Shown: positions 52,248 through 60,772 of the stretch, one piece after another
Layout of the letters: every line of letters begins with the position of its first letter
How positions within the stretch are numbered: the first letter of the stretch is position 1
Assembly (NCBI RefSeq): GCF_022448905.1
Contig: NZ_JAKVCW010000016.1
Location: 1-64,000, forward strand
Reading direction: 5' to 3'
Source of the DNA: Shimia sp.
GTDB lineage: Bacteria; Pseudomonadota; Alphaproteobacteria; Rhodobacterales; Rhodobacteraceae
DNA: 64,000 nt
Program-made: the position numbers and the translations under genes
The notes under the pieces: generated by a model
Told to the model about the DNA's origin: nothing
The model's database searches: none
What the model saw: the letters and a program-made list of their open reading frames with translations, nothing else

Positions 52248-52316
52248 CGTCGAAATTCAGCGGGTTCAAAAGGTTAATCCTTTTGCCAGCCAAGGGGATG
52301 GGGTAAGCCTCAGAAC

Positions 52317-52937
52317 ATGATTTTACGTGTCAAAGATGTCAGCGTGGCCCGCGGCGGCGTGGCGGTTTTGGAGGGGCTGACCTTAGAGGTTGCCTCCGGT
52401 CAGGCGCTGATCTTAAAAGGCCCAAACGGCGTGGGCAAAACCACGCTCTTGCGCACGGTCGCCGGCCTGCAACCGCCTTTCAAAGGCGAAGTAGACGCAC
52501 CGGAAGAGGCGGTGGCCTACGCCGCGCACAGCGATGGGTTAAAATCCATGTTGACCGTGGAGGAAAACCTGCGGTTCTGGGCGGAAGTCTTTGCCCAGTC
52601 GGACATTGAAAAAGCCATTCAAGCCTTTGATCTTGTTGATTTGCGTAACCGCCTGGCAGGCAGTCTGTCCGCCGGTCAAAAGCGGCGTTTGGGCCTCGCG
52701 CGCCTTCTGGTGACCGGCCGCCCAATCTGGGTGTTGGACGAGCCCACCGTGTCTTTGGACACGGCATCCGTGCAACTCTTTGCCGATGCTGTGCGGGCGC
52801 ATTTGGCAGGCGGCGGCAGCGCCTTGCTGGCCACCCATATTGACCTTGGTTTGGACGTGACTGTGCTGGACGTGGGCCCGTTCCGCGCCAAACAAGGCGA
52901 CGCGCCGGTCAGCGGCTATGATGAGGCGTTCCTATGA
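52317..52937 (+). CDS. ccmA: Haem exporter ATP-binding protein CcmA
   Basis: This 206-residue ATPase belongs to the CcmABCD haem-handling complex. Walker A is GPNGVGKTT (35-43), the signature is [15 protein letters not shown] and Walker B is [13 protein letters not shown]. It drives release of holo-CcmE from CcmC. The gene is short, as usual for CcmA. ccmB overlaps its end by ATGA. Confidence 0.95.
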   Translation: MILRVKDVSVARGGVAVLEGLTLEVASGQALILKGPNGVGKTTLLRTVAGLQPPFKGEVDAPEEAVAYAAHSDGLKSMLTVEENLRFWAEVFAQSDIEKAIQAFDLVDLRNRLAGSLSAGQKRRLGLARLLVTGRPIWVLDEPTVSLDTASVQLFADAVRAHLAGGGSALLATHIDLGLDVTVLDVGPFRAKQGDAPVSGYDEAFL

Positions 52938-53590
52938 AGGCCCTGCTTTTGCGCGACTTGAAACTGGCTTTTCGCGCCGGTGGCGGCTTTGGCCTCGGCA
53001 TCGCGTTTTTTCTGATTGTTGTGATACTTGTGCCCTTTTCAGTAGGCCCAGACAGTGGCCTTCTGACCAAGATCGCCCCCGGTGTTTTGTGGCTTGGCGC
53101 CTTGCTGGCCTGCCTGCTGTCGCTGGACCGCATTCTGGCGCTGGACTGGGAGGACGGCACGCTTGATCTGGTCGCCACATCGCCGCTGCCGCTGGAAGGC
53201 GTGGTCTCAGTCAAGGCACTGGCCCATTGGCTCACCACGGGGGTGCCGCTTGTGGTCGCAGCCCCGGTCTTTGGCGTGCTGCTCAACCTGCCACCCCAAG
53301 GCTTTGTCTGGCTGGTGACATCACTGGCTTTGGGCACACCCGCACTCAGCGTGATTGGTACCTTTGGCGCGGCATTAACAGTGGGCATCAAGCGAGGCGG
53401 ACTGCTGCTTTCTCTTTTGATTTTACCGCTTTACGTGCCGACGCTGATTTTTGGCGCAGAGCTGGCAAGACGCGGCGCGGAAGGTCAAGACATCACCACG
53501 CCCTTGCTGATGCTGGCGGGGATCACCTTCGGCGTGATCGCGCTTTTGCCTTTTGCAAGCGCCTTGGTGTTGCGGATGAATCTGCGCTAG
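52934..53590 (+). CDS. ccmB: Haem exporter permease CcmB
   Basis: This is a 218-residue six-helix inner-membrane partner of Ccm[21 protein letters not shown] at the N-terminus, [15 protein letters not shown], and a central [20 protein letters not shown] are CcmB signatures. It overlaps ccmA by ATGA. A 90-base gap separates it from ccmC. Confidence 0.94.
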   Translation: MKALLLRDLKLAFRAGGGFGLGIAFFLIVVILVPFSVGPDSGLLTKIAPGVLWLGALLACLLSLDRILALDWEDGTLDLVATSPLPLEGVVSVKALAHWLTTGVPLVVAAPVFGVLLNLPPQGFVWLVTSLALGTPALSVIGTFGAALTVGIKRGGLLLSLLILPLYVPTLIFGAELARRGAEGQDITTPLLMLAGITFGVIALLPFASALVLRMNLR

Positions 53591-53680
53591 CGCGCGGACC
53601 GCTTAACCCATATCAAGGCAACAATGGTGCTCTCATGGAAGTGAAGTGCACAACTGACGACGACAAGATAGGACACCCTC

Positions 53681-54433
53681 ATGGGATCGATCTGGGAATA
53701 TGCCAATCCGGTGAAGTTCAGCCAAACCGTGTCGCGGTTTCTGATGCCGGTAGCCGTTTTAGCCGCAATCGCAACGATTGTCGGATTGGTCTGGGGATTT
53801 TTCTTTACACCGGACGATTATCGTCAGGGGGCCACTGTAAAAATTATCTACCTGCATGTGCCGTCTGCCCTGATGGCAATCAACATCTGGTTCATGATGC
53901 TGGTCACCTCGTTGATCTGGCTGGTACGCCGTCACCACGTGAGCGCTCTGGCGGCCAAAGCTGCAGCACCTGTGGGCGTGGTCATGACCTTGATTGCGCT
54001 TTGGACCGGCGCGGTCTGGGGACAGCCGATGTGGGGCACCTGGTGGGCCTGGGACCCGCGACTGACATCGTTCCTGATCCTGTTCTTGTTTTACCTGGGC
54101 TATATCGCGCTTTGGGAGGCGATCGATAACCCGGATACCGCCGCTGACCTTACTGCTGTGCTCTGTATTGTGGGCTCTGTCTTTGCCATGCTGAGCCGTT
54201 ATGCGGTGAACTTCTGGAACCAGGGGCTGCATCAGGGCGCCTCGATCATGCGGGCAGGGGCGGTGACAGGCACCGACACCGAGGAGAAGGTCTCCAACGT
54301 GTTCTTTTACCCGTTGATGATGTGCATCATTGGCTTTGTCCTTTTCTTCATTGCGCTGGTGCTGTTGCGCACCCGCACGGAAATTCACAAGCGGCGCACC
54401 CGCGCGCTGCTGGCACGGGAGCGCATGGCATGA
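53681..54433 (+). CDS. ccmC: Haem exporter/CcmC protein
   Basis: This is a 250-residue six-helix protein with the Trp-rich WWAWDPRLTS motif that presents haem to CcmE and the flanking His residues (LHVPSALMAIN and HQGASI). It completes haem attachment to CcmE. The stop overlaps ccmD by ATGA. Confidence 0.95.
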   Translation: MGSIWEYANPVKFSQTVSRFLMPVAVLAAIATIVGLVWGFFFTPDDYRQGATVKIIYLHVPSALMAINIWFMMLVTSLIWLVRRHHVSALAAKAAAPVGVVMTLIALWTGAVWGQPMWGTWWAWDPRLTSFLILFLFYLGYIALWEAIDNPDTAADLTAVLCIVGSVFAMLSRYAVNFWNQGLHQGASIMRAGAVTGTDTEEKVSNVFFYPLMMCIIGFVLFFIALVLLRTRTEIHKRRTRALLARERMA

Positions 54434-54579
54434 TGCCAGATCTGGGAAAATACGCGGACACGGTTTTGTCGTCTTACGCAGTGTCGCTGTTGCTGATTGT
54501 GGGTCTGATCTGGTGGAGCCTGCGTGCCGCCCGCAAAGCCCGTGCCGAGCTGGACGATGTGGAAGGGCGCCGCAAATGA
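54430..54579 (+). CDS. ccmD: CcmD
   Basis: This 49-residue single-span protein (helix about 16-30, LLLIVGLIWWSLRAARKAR) is too short for ORF calling but has the CcmD layout: short N-terminus, helix and basic tail. It aids release of holo-CcmE from CcmABC. Start at 54430 overlaps ccmC, and its stop overlaps ccmG (ATGA at both). Confidence 0.9.
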   Translation: MMPDLGKYADTVLSSYAVSLLLIVGLIWWSLRAARKARAELDDVEGRRK

Positions 54580-55127
54580 GCGACACTCCAGCCAAGAAAA
54601 AAGTCTCGCCGCTGATGTTCCTGCCGCCGCTGCTCTTTGCGGGATTGGCAGCGATGTTCCTTTTGGGCATGCAGCGCGAAAACCCAAACGAGCTGCCAAG
54701 CGCTCTGGTTGGGGAACAAGCGCCAGACGTTCAAATCACCATGCTGGGCGACAAAGAGATGTGGGATGACAGTGCTTTGCGCACCGGCAAGCCAACCCTG
54801 GTGAACTTCTGGGCCAGCTGGTGTGGGCCGTGCCGTGTGGAGCATCCCAACTTGATGCAGTTGCAAGCCGAGGGGCTGACCATTTTGGGGGTGAACTACA
54901 AGGACGCGGCAGGTAACGCGCTGAGTTTCCTGGAAGAATTGGGTGATCCCTACACCGCAGGCGGGGCTGACACCACGGGCCGCATGGCGCTCAATTGGGG
55001 TGTCTATGGTGTGCCAGAGACCTATCTGATTGATGGCGACGGCAATGTGCTTTTGCGCATCGCAGGTCCGGTGACCGAACGCGAAGTTGAAGGCCGCATC
55101 CGGCCCGCGCTTGAAGCTTTGAACTAA
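54576..55127 (+). CDS. ccmG: Thiol:disulfide interchange protein CcmG/DsbE
   Basis: This protein has 183 residues from the ATG at 54576. A membrane helix (about 12-32) anchors a periplasmic thioredoxin domain with WASWCGPCRVEHP (C83, C86). It keeps apocytochrome c haem-site cysteines reduced. GVPETYLIDGDGNVL is the usual cis-Pro strand. It is the last gene of ccmABCDG; ccmE, ccmF and ccmH are not in the window. A strong terminator follows. Confidence 0.95.
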   Translation: MSDTPAKKKVSPLMFLPPLLFAGLAAMFLLGMQRENPNELPSALVGEQAPDVQITMLGDKEMWDDSALRTGKPTLVNFWASWCGPCRVEHPNLMQLQAEGLTILGVNYKDAAGNALSFLEELGDPYTAGGADTTGRMALNWGVYGVPETYLIDGDGNVLLRIAGPVTEREVEGRIRPALEALN

Positions 55128-55149
55128 AGATCCATACTGAAGAAAACAA

Positions 55150-55186
55150 AAAAGGCCTCGACAGCTGAAACACACCGAGGCCTTTT
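55150..55186. terminator. Bidirectional terminator between ccmG and rpiB
   Basis: AAAAGGCCTCG (55150-55160) pairs with CGAGGCCTTTT (55176-55186), 11 bp, with flanking A- and T-runs. It separates convergent ccmG and rpiB. Confidence 0.92.
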
Positions 55187-55205
55187 CTTTTTAAGTGCTG
55201 GGGCC

Positions 55206-55646
55206 TTAGCCTTCAATCATGTCCACACGGGTGCCGTGGCGACCGCCTTCAAATTCGGCGTCCAAGTATGCGTCAACAATTTCCAGTGCGAGACCTTCAC
55301 CAACAACCCGAGCGCCAATCGACAGCATGTTGGCGTTGTTGTGGGCACGGATCATCGTGGCGGAAAATGTGTCCGAGCACACGCCACAACGGATGCCAGG
55401 CACTTTGTTGGCTGCCATCATGATGCCTTGTCCGGTGCCACAGAGGATGATGCCCAGATCACACTCGCCAGAAGCCACGTGCTCCGCTGCGGCTTTGCCG
55501 TGCAGCGGGTAGTGGGTGCTCTCGGTGGTGGTGGGGCCGATGTCAACCACTTCATAGCCCTTGGCGGTAACATGAGTGGCAACAGCTTGGCGCAGGTTGA
55601 TGGCGGCGTGGTCGCTGGAAAGCACGATGCGTTTGGTGGCAGACAT
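55206..55646 (-). CDS. rpiB: Ribose 5-phosphate isomerase B
   Basis: This 146-residue enzyme is read from the ATG at 55646; 17 upstream in-frame codons precede the canonical start. SSDHAA is the substrate-binding start, Cys69 in ILCGTGQG is the catalytic base, and RAHNNANMLSIGARV completes the active site. It interconverts ribose 5-phosphate and ribulose 5-phosphate in the pentose phosphate pathway. Related proteins act on allose phosphate, which cannot be excluded. Confidence 0.94.
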   Translation of the reverse strand: MSATKRIVLSSDHAAINLRQAVATHVTAKGYEVVDIGPTTTESTHYPLHGKAAAEHVASGECDLGIILCGTGQGIMMAANKVPGIRCGVCSDTFSATMIRAHNNANMLSIGARVVGEGLALEIVDAYLDAEFEGGRHGTRVDMIEG

Positions 55647-55827
55647 AGGTGGCAGACCTTTTTGTGAGTGTTGGCCCGTCCATAGGGGCAAAGGCAAACA
55701 AGTGCAATTGGCCTCTGTCGCCTTGGGCCTGAGGTCGCGAAGTGACGCTCACTCTTTCTCGCGAAACCTTGATTGGCATGTCACGTCATGTGCGCATAAA
55801 ACGGTCTTCGGGGACACACTCAATGGA

Positions 55828-56550
55828 ATGGACTTCGGTATGATCGGAAAGATTGGCATCCGCACAACGGGCGCGCTCGCGGCTTTGTGGCTTGGACTGG
55901 CGATGCCGGTGATGGCAGAGATCAAACCCGTCGTGGTGGAGCTGTATACCTCGCAAGGTTGTTCCAGCTGTCCTCCAGCGGATGAGTACTTCCATAAGCA
56001 GTTGGCGGGGCGCGATGATGTGATCGCGCTGGCCTTTCATGTCGACTATTGGGATTATATCGGCTGGAAAGACATCCATGCGGACCCGGCCTACACCGAG
56101 CGTCAACACACCTATGCCCGTGCCGCAGGCCACCGGTCTGTCTACACACCGCAGATGATCGTGAACGGCAAGGACCACGTGGTTGGTACCCATCCGGGCA
56201 AAGTTGACGGATTGATTAAGACCCATCTCAAAGGCAGCTCTGCGGTGGATCTCTCTATCACACGGGACGGCAATCAGCTTCGCATCAAAGCGTCTGCAGA
56301 CAAGCCTGCCCCGATGCAGGTGCACGTGATACGCTACAAGTCGGCCGAGAAAGTCTCCATCAAACGCGGTGAAAACGCTGGCCGTGTTTTGACCTACGCC
56401 AACATCGTGTCCGAGTGGGAGACGGTGAAAGACTGGAACGGGCGCAGTAACCTCTCAACCAGTGTGCGTGTCAAAGGTGACGCACCAATTGTGGTGCTCA
56501 TCCAACATGAAAACGGCGGCCCCATTGAGACCGCCGCGCGTATCAAGTAA
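55828..56550 (+). CDS. DUF1223 protein (exported, thioredoxin-like)
   Basis: This 240-residue protein has a signal peptide ending VMAE (about residue 30). ELYTSQGCSSCPPADEY carries the CxxC pair (C45, C48) in a thioredoxin-like first strand, and HVDYWDYIGWKD and YTPQMIVNGKDHVVG are family motifs. The family is common in alphaproteobacteria and is probably a periplasmic redox protein. The start is uncertain; ATG at 55840 (MIGKIG) is also possible. It converges with fliG. Confidence 0.88.
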   Translation: MDFGMIGKIGIRTTGALAALWLGLAMPVMAEIKPVVVELYTSQGCSSCPPADEYFHKQLAGRDDVIALAFHVDYWDYIGWKDIHADPAYTERQHTYARAAGHRSVYTPQMIVNGKDHVVGTHPGKVDGLIKTHLKGSSAVDLSITRDGNQLRIKASADKPAPMQVHVIRYKSAEKVSIKRGENAGRVLTYANIVSEWETVKDWNGRSNLSTSVRVKGDAPIVVLIQHENGGPIETAARIK

Positions 56551-56565
56551 TTGACGTAACGAGGT

Positions 56566-57645
56566 TTATTCGTCGTCGTCATCCTCTTCGGAGATGAGTT
56601 CGATCTCGCCAAGTTCGACCAGTTCGCGCACTGCTTTGGTGACCTCTGACATGGCGGCTTCGGCTTCTTTGGTTTTCACCTTGCCACGATCACCGATCGC
56701 TTCACGCAGTTGATCTGCCATCCGGCCGGACATGTTGGACAAGATGAACTCGGTCGACATGCCAAAGTCGCCTTCGGTGGCGTAGGCCATGGCGGTGACA
56801 AGCGCACCTTCGTCGATGTCTTTGGTCAGTTTCGGCACATCCAGTGGCTTCACGCGTGTCGCGATATGCGCATAGGTGAAGATCCGACGGCGTACGGCAT
56901 CGGCAAACTCGGCGTCTTTTTCGTCCAGCGAGCCCAGAACCTCGTCACGCGTAGCTGTTGAAGCGCTGTTGAGGATGGCCCCCAGGCGATCTTCCGGGCC
57001 TTCTTTGAAGGCTTTTGGCGGACGGTCTTCGATCTGACAGGCCAGTGTCAGGCCAATGCGATCCACCGCTTCCGGCGTAATGCTTTCGGTCATTGACATG
57101 GCAAAGGTGATGCGGCGGGCCTTGTCGCCCGGCAGCTTGGCAAGCACCTCTGCAGCTTTGTCCACTGGCAGTTTGGAAATCAAAACCGCGGAAACTTCGA
57201 TGCTCTCGCCATCGACCATCTCGATCAATTCCTGGGTGGAGAGTTCTTTGATGCGGGCCCATGGGTTGCCAATCATGCGCACACCCGCCTCTCGGCGCAG
57301 GCGGGCCTCGGTCATTGGGCTGATCTGCCCTTGCAGCACGCTGAGCGCGCCGGAGATGCCATTGGGGAAGGAGAGACCAATCGACTCAAGCTCTTGGGCA
57401 AACTCCATAAGCACATCTGCCAGGGTTTCCCGATCGATATAGCCCATGTCACCCATCATATAGGTCAGGTCTGCCTGATGATCATCAGACAGTTCCGCCA
57501 GCGCGAGTTCCGCCCCTTCGTTGAGCAGAAACCGAACAATAATGGCCGCTTTCTGCGGGCGGGAGAGATTGGTTTTGCGCATGCCACCGAAGCTCGGCAT
57601 GTCATCGACGCCACCCAGCGGCGCCAAAGGAATCGCATTGTCCAT
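56566..57645 (-). CDS. fliG: Flagellar motor switch protein FliG (orphan, divergent)
   Basis: This protein has 359 residues from the ATG at 57645, chosen for its GGAG site (ATGs at 57657 and 57681 are possible). The N-terminal FliF-binding and middle domains are recognisable (AAIIVRFLLNEGAELALAEL, KLPVDKAAEVLAKLPGDKAR), and the C-terminal ends NMSGRMADQLREAIGDRGKV and ELVELGEIELISEEDDDDE. Torque-helix charges that are normally FEDI..DDRAIQRVLREV read differently here (YAHIATRVKPLDVPKLTKDI), so the rotor surface is atypical. No other flagellar gene is in the window. Confidence 0.83.
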   Translation of the reverse strand: MDNAIPLAPLGGVDDMPSFGGMRKTNLSRPQKAAIIVRFLLNEGAELALAELSDDHQADLTYMMGDMGYIDRETLADVLMEFAQELESIGLSFPNGISGALSVLQGQISPMTEARLRREAGVRMIGNPWARIKELSTQELIEMVDGESIEVSAVLISKLPVDKAAEVLAKLPGDKARRITFAMSMTESITPEAVDRIGLTLACQIEDRPPKAFKEGPEDRLGAILNSASTATRDEVLGSLDEKDAEFADAVRRRIFTYAHIATRVKPLDVPKLTKDIDEGALVTAMAYATEGDFGMSTEFILSNMSGRMADQLREAIGDRGKVKTKEAEAAMSEVTKAVRELVELGEIELISEEDDDDE

Positions 57646-57711
57646 CAAGGTCTCCATATGTCTTGAGCGCCAATCAATCACCCAAGCCTAAAGAAACCCT
57701 GAAGAAGTTGG

Positions 57712-58248
57712 TTAATAGTTGAAAGTTGTGCCGGTCCGGATGGCTTCCGCCAGCGAGGCTTCCGGCCAGCCGCCGTCACCGCCACGATCCCGGATTTCCT
57801 TCAGTTGCAGCCGCGCAAGATCTAGTCGACCCGACTCCACATGTGCTTGCCCCAGGTAGGAGCGCGCCAACAGGTTATTTGGGTTCTGTTTCAATGCTGT
57901 GTCGTAGAAGATCAAACCGGCATCCACATTCCCAAGTTTGCGATGTGTAAAGCCCCAATAGGTCAGCGCTTGGTCTGAGTTTTGGTCAGTCAACGTTGCC
58001 AATACTGCCTGCGCTTCCGCTGTGCGCCCCGCGTAGGCCAGTGCCCGCAGTTCCTCGATGCGATCTTGGTCCGTCAAAGAGCTGTCCTGTTGCGGCACAC
58101 ATTTGCCTTTGCTTTCGCTAAACACATTGCCCTTGGTACAAGTCACGGTTTTGGGTTTTGGCTCTGATGAGCCGCTGCCCGCTGCCCAGAGAGGGCTGGC
58201 CAATGTGGTCGCCAATGCAATCGAAATCAATCCGCGCGTCAAAGTCAT
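57712..58248 (-). CDS. Exported TPR protein
   Basis: This protein has 178 residues from the ATG at 58248 (GGAG at -10). A signal peptide (about 1-22, ending LWAAG) is followed by a Ser/Lys-rich stretch with two Cys (VTCTKGNVFSESKGKCVP) and two to three TPRs (about 65-150; ALTYWGFTHRKLGNVDAGLI and LLARSYLGQAHVESGRLDLA). Function is unknown. It lies between fliG and purB on the same strand. Confidence 0.78.
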   Translation of the reverse strand: MTLTRGLISIALATTLASPLWAAGSGSSEPKPKTVTCTKGNVFSESKGKCVPQQDSSLTDQDRIEELRALAYAGRTAEAQAVLATLTDQNSDQALTYWGFTHRKLGNVDAGLIFYDTALKQNPNNLLARSYLGQAHVESGRLDLARLQLKEIRDRGGDGGWPEASLAEAIRTGTTFNY

Positions 58249-58341
58249 GAGGAACTCCACTCAAAAGAAAACTCTCTGCGGATACGGTATCACGGCACCT
58301 TCGGATGCAAAAATCACGGAGCTGTCAGATTGCAGAAACAA

Positions 58342-58371
58342 AAAAGGCGCACCCGGATGGATACGCCTTTT
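58342..58371 (-). terminator. Terminator downstream of purB
   Basis: AAAAGGCG (58342-58349) pairs with CGCCTTTT (58364-58371) around a 14-base loop. Read on the minus strand it follows the purB stop by 20 bases. Confidence 0.75.
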
Positions 58372-58391
58372 GATGGTTTTATGCCGCCGCG

Positions 58392-59696
58392 TTAGTCTTT
58401 GAAAACACGCGCAAAGATCGTGTCGACGTGTTTGGTGTGGTAGCCCATGTCAAACTTCTCGTTGATGCCATCAACACCCAGAGCGGCCACAACATCGGCG
58501 TCCGCCAGAAGCTGCTCCTGAAAGTCCACGCGCTCTTCCCAAACTTTGAGCGCATTGCGCTGGACCATTGTATAAGCGTCTTCGCGCGAAACACCGGCTT
58601 GTGTCAGAGACAGAAGAACGCGCTGAGACATCACCAGACCCGGGAATTTGTTCATGTTGTCGAGCATGTTCTCTGGGAAGATCAACATCTTGTCGACAAC
58701 ACCGGCCAAACGGTTCAGGGCGAAGTCCAAGGTCACAGTGGCGTCCGGGCCAATGCCGCGCTCCACGGAAGAGTGGGAAATGTCCCGCTCGTGCCACAGG
58801 GCAACGTTTTCCATCGCTGGGATCACGGTCATACGCACCAGTCGGGCCAGACCAGTCAGGTTTTCGGTCAGAACAGGGTTCTTCTTGTGTGGCATCGCCG
58901 AGGAGCCTTTTTGGCCCATGGAGAAGAATTCTGCGCCTTCCAGCACTTCGGTGCGCTGCATGTGACGGATTTCCACAGCGATGTTTTCGATCGACGAGGC
59001 AATCACGCCCAGCACGGCAAAGAACATGGCGTGACGGTCACGGGGGATCACCTGTGTGGAGATCGGCTCAGGGGTCAGGCCCAGCTGCTCACAGACGTGC
59101 TCTTCCACGGCGGGATCGATGTTGGCAAAAGTGCCCACCGCGCCGGAGATCGCGCCGGTGGCGATCTCTTCACGCGCTTGCTGCAGGCGGGCTTTGTTGC
59201 GGTCCATCTCAGCGTAGAAACGCGCAAATGTCAGGCCCATGGTGGTTGGCTCAGCATGGATGCCGTGGGAGCGGCCAACGCGCAGGGTGTCTTTGTGCTC
59301 AAACGCACGTTTTTTCAACGCTGCCAGTACCTTGTCCAGATCGGCCAACAGGATGTCGGCTGCGCGCACAAGCTGCACGTTCAGGCAGGTGTCCAGCACG
59401 TCCGACGAGGTCATACCCTGATGAACAAAGCGCGCTTCCTCAGAACCAACATGCTCGGCCAGGTGGGTCAAAAACGCGATCACGTCATGCTTGGTCACGG
59501 CTTCGATTTCGTCGATGCGTGCGACGTCAAATTCAACGTCTTTGGCTTTCCAGACCGCATCCGCGTTTTCCTGCGGGATCACACCTAGCTTGGCCTGTGC
59601 GTCACAGGCATGTGCCTCGATCTCGTACCAGATTTTGAATTTGGTTTCAGGCGACCAAACGGCAACCATATCGGGGCGGGCATAGCGCGGGATCAT
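58392..59696 (-). CDS. purB: Adenylosuccinate lyase
   Basis: This is a 434-residue fumarase-superfamily lyase of purine synthesis, acting on SAICAR and adenylosuccinate. The signature GSSAMPHKKNPVLTENLTGL is present, with TSSDVLDTCLNVQL and GRSHGIHAEPTTMGLTFA as active-site regions. Start MIPRYARPDMVAVW is canonical. Length is normal. Confidence 0.97.
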   Translation of the reverse strand: MIPRYARPDMVAVWSPETKFKIWYEIEAHACDAQAKLGVIPQENADAVWKAKDVEFDVARIDEIEAVTKHDVIAFLTHLAEHVGSEEARFVHQGMTSSDVLDTCLNVQLVRAADILLADLDKVLAALKKRAFEHKDTLRVGRSHGIHAEPTTMGLTFARFYAEMDRNKARLQQAREEIATGAISGAVGTFANIDPAVEEHVCEQLGLTPEPISTQVIPRDRHAMFFAVLGVIASSIENIAVEIRHMQRTEVLEGAEFFSMGQKGSSAMPHKKNPVLTENLTGLARLVRMTVIPAMENVALWHERDISHSSVERGIGPDATVTLDFALNRLAGVVDKMLIFPENMLDNMNKFPGLVMSQRVLLSLTQAGVSREDAYTMVQRNALKVWEERVDFQEQLLADADVVAALGVDGINEKFDMGYHTKHVDTIFARVFKD

Positions 59697-59861
59697 AATC
59701 TCAGCCTTGCATTGTTAGATAATGGGGTCGCGGCCCGTTTAGACGGTGCAACCCAAAACAGCAAGGTTTTCACGCTGCGATGCGGCGATTTCCTCCGGAA
59801 CACTCTATACAATCGCTAAGATTGTGTGTCCTATGGCCGTGATATTTTACTGGAGGCATTT

Positions 59862-60419
59862 ATGCATAAGACGTTGAGGCTGGGCGGCCTGCTCCTGAGT
59901 GCTGCGCTTTGGGCCGCGCCCATTGCGGTGCAAGCGGACACACAGGTGGTCTACAGCGATCAATCCCGCAATGTGTTTCAGGTGGCTGTGCCTGATTTCT
60001 GGAAACTGCGCGTGGGTGGCCCGCGAGAGCTTTCTCCCGACGGGGATGAAGACATCCGCGCTGTGGAACGTGTGTTCGGATTGGAACCGGAAAGCGACCA
60101 TGGCGTCTGGGTTGGGCTGATTTCGCCGCCACGGTTCCGCTCGCTGGAAGATGCCAAGGAATATGCCCGCGGTTTGAGTGGTCAACTGGCCAAAACCACA
60201 GAAATTCTGAGCGCTGAGGATCGGCGTGTTGGCAACTATCCGGCCACGGTGATCACCGGCACCGGGCGGCGGGACGGGCGGCCTGTGTCGTTCAATGTGA
60301 CCATGCTCGACATCAAAAACGGTCGGGTCGTGGTGGCGTTGACCATTATGGCTCAGGGCTTTGACCAAAGCGCCCTGGCTGACGTGAACGCCATTCTCAC
60401 TTCGATCAAAGCGCGTTAG
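59862..60419 (+). CDS. Exported protein of unknown function
   Basis: This protein has 185 residues from the ATG at 59862, with a TGGAGG ribosome site; 12 upstream in-frame codons are unlikely. A signal peptide ends QADT (about residue 26). The mature part includes PRFRSLEDAKEYARGLSGQL and a beta-rich centre (RPVSFNVTMLDIKNGRVVVAL), without a family I recognise. It is followed 12 bases later by a lipoprotein gene and is probably co-transcribed. Confidence 0.72.
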   Translation: MHKTLRLGGLLLSAALWAAPIAVQADTQVVYSDQSRNVFQVAVPDFWKLRVGGPRELSPDGDEDIRAVERVFGLEPESDHGVWVGLISPPRFRSLEDAKEYARGLSGQLAKTTEILSAEDRRVGNYPATVITGTGRRDGRPVSFNVTMLDIKNGRVVVALTIMAQGFDQSALADVNAILTSIKAR

Positions 60420-60431
60420 GGAGGCCGGATT

Positions 60432-60740
60432 ATGACGTCTTTTCAGAGACCTTTGAAACTTTTCGCCGCGCTGGCGACCGGAGCTATGTTGCTGACTGCC
60501 TGTGAAAATACAGGCGGAAGTGGGTACACAGGTGCCTATTATGACTCGATGATGTGGAACGATTACTATTACCGTCCATATCCGCCACGCCCGGAGCGTC
60601 CGCCGCGTCCGGAACACCCGATTGAGCGTCCACCGGAACGCCCGGTGCACCCGATTGCGCCGCGCCCTCCGGTCACACGCCCAACCCCGCGGCCACGACC
60701 GACGCCTCGCCCCGCGCCACGTCCGTCGCCGCGACGGTAA
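60432..60740 (+). CDS. Proline/arginine-rich lipoprotein
   Basis: This is a 102-residue protein with lipobox LLTAC (Cys about residue 24), then a Tyr-rich segment (YTGAYYDSMMWNDYYYRPYP) and a C-terminal half made of Pro-Arg/Pro-Glu-Arg motifs. The positively charged tail could contact lipopolysaccharide or peptidoglycan. No domain is recognised. A 12-bp hairpin follows. Confidence 0.72.
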   Translation: MTSFQRPLKLFAALATGAMLLTACENTGGSGYTGAYYDSMMWNDYYYRPYPPRPERPPRPEHPIERPPERPVHPIAPRPPVTRPTPRPRPTPRPAPRPSPRR

Positions 60741-60743
60741 GGT

Positions 60744-60772
60744 AAGTGGTCACGCCAGTTGCGTGACCACTT
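60744..60772. terminator. Perfect 12-bp hairpin at the convergent end of the lipoprotein and OsmC-fusion genes
   Basis: AAGTGGTCACGC (60744-60755) pairs with GCGTGACCACTT (60761-60772) around CAGTT. It overlaps the last codons of the leftward fusion gene. No T-run is present. Confidence 0.68.
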
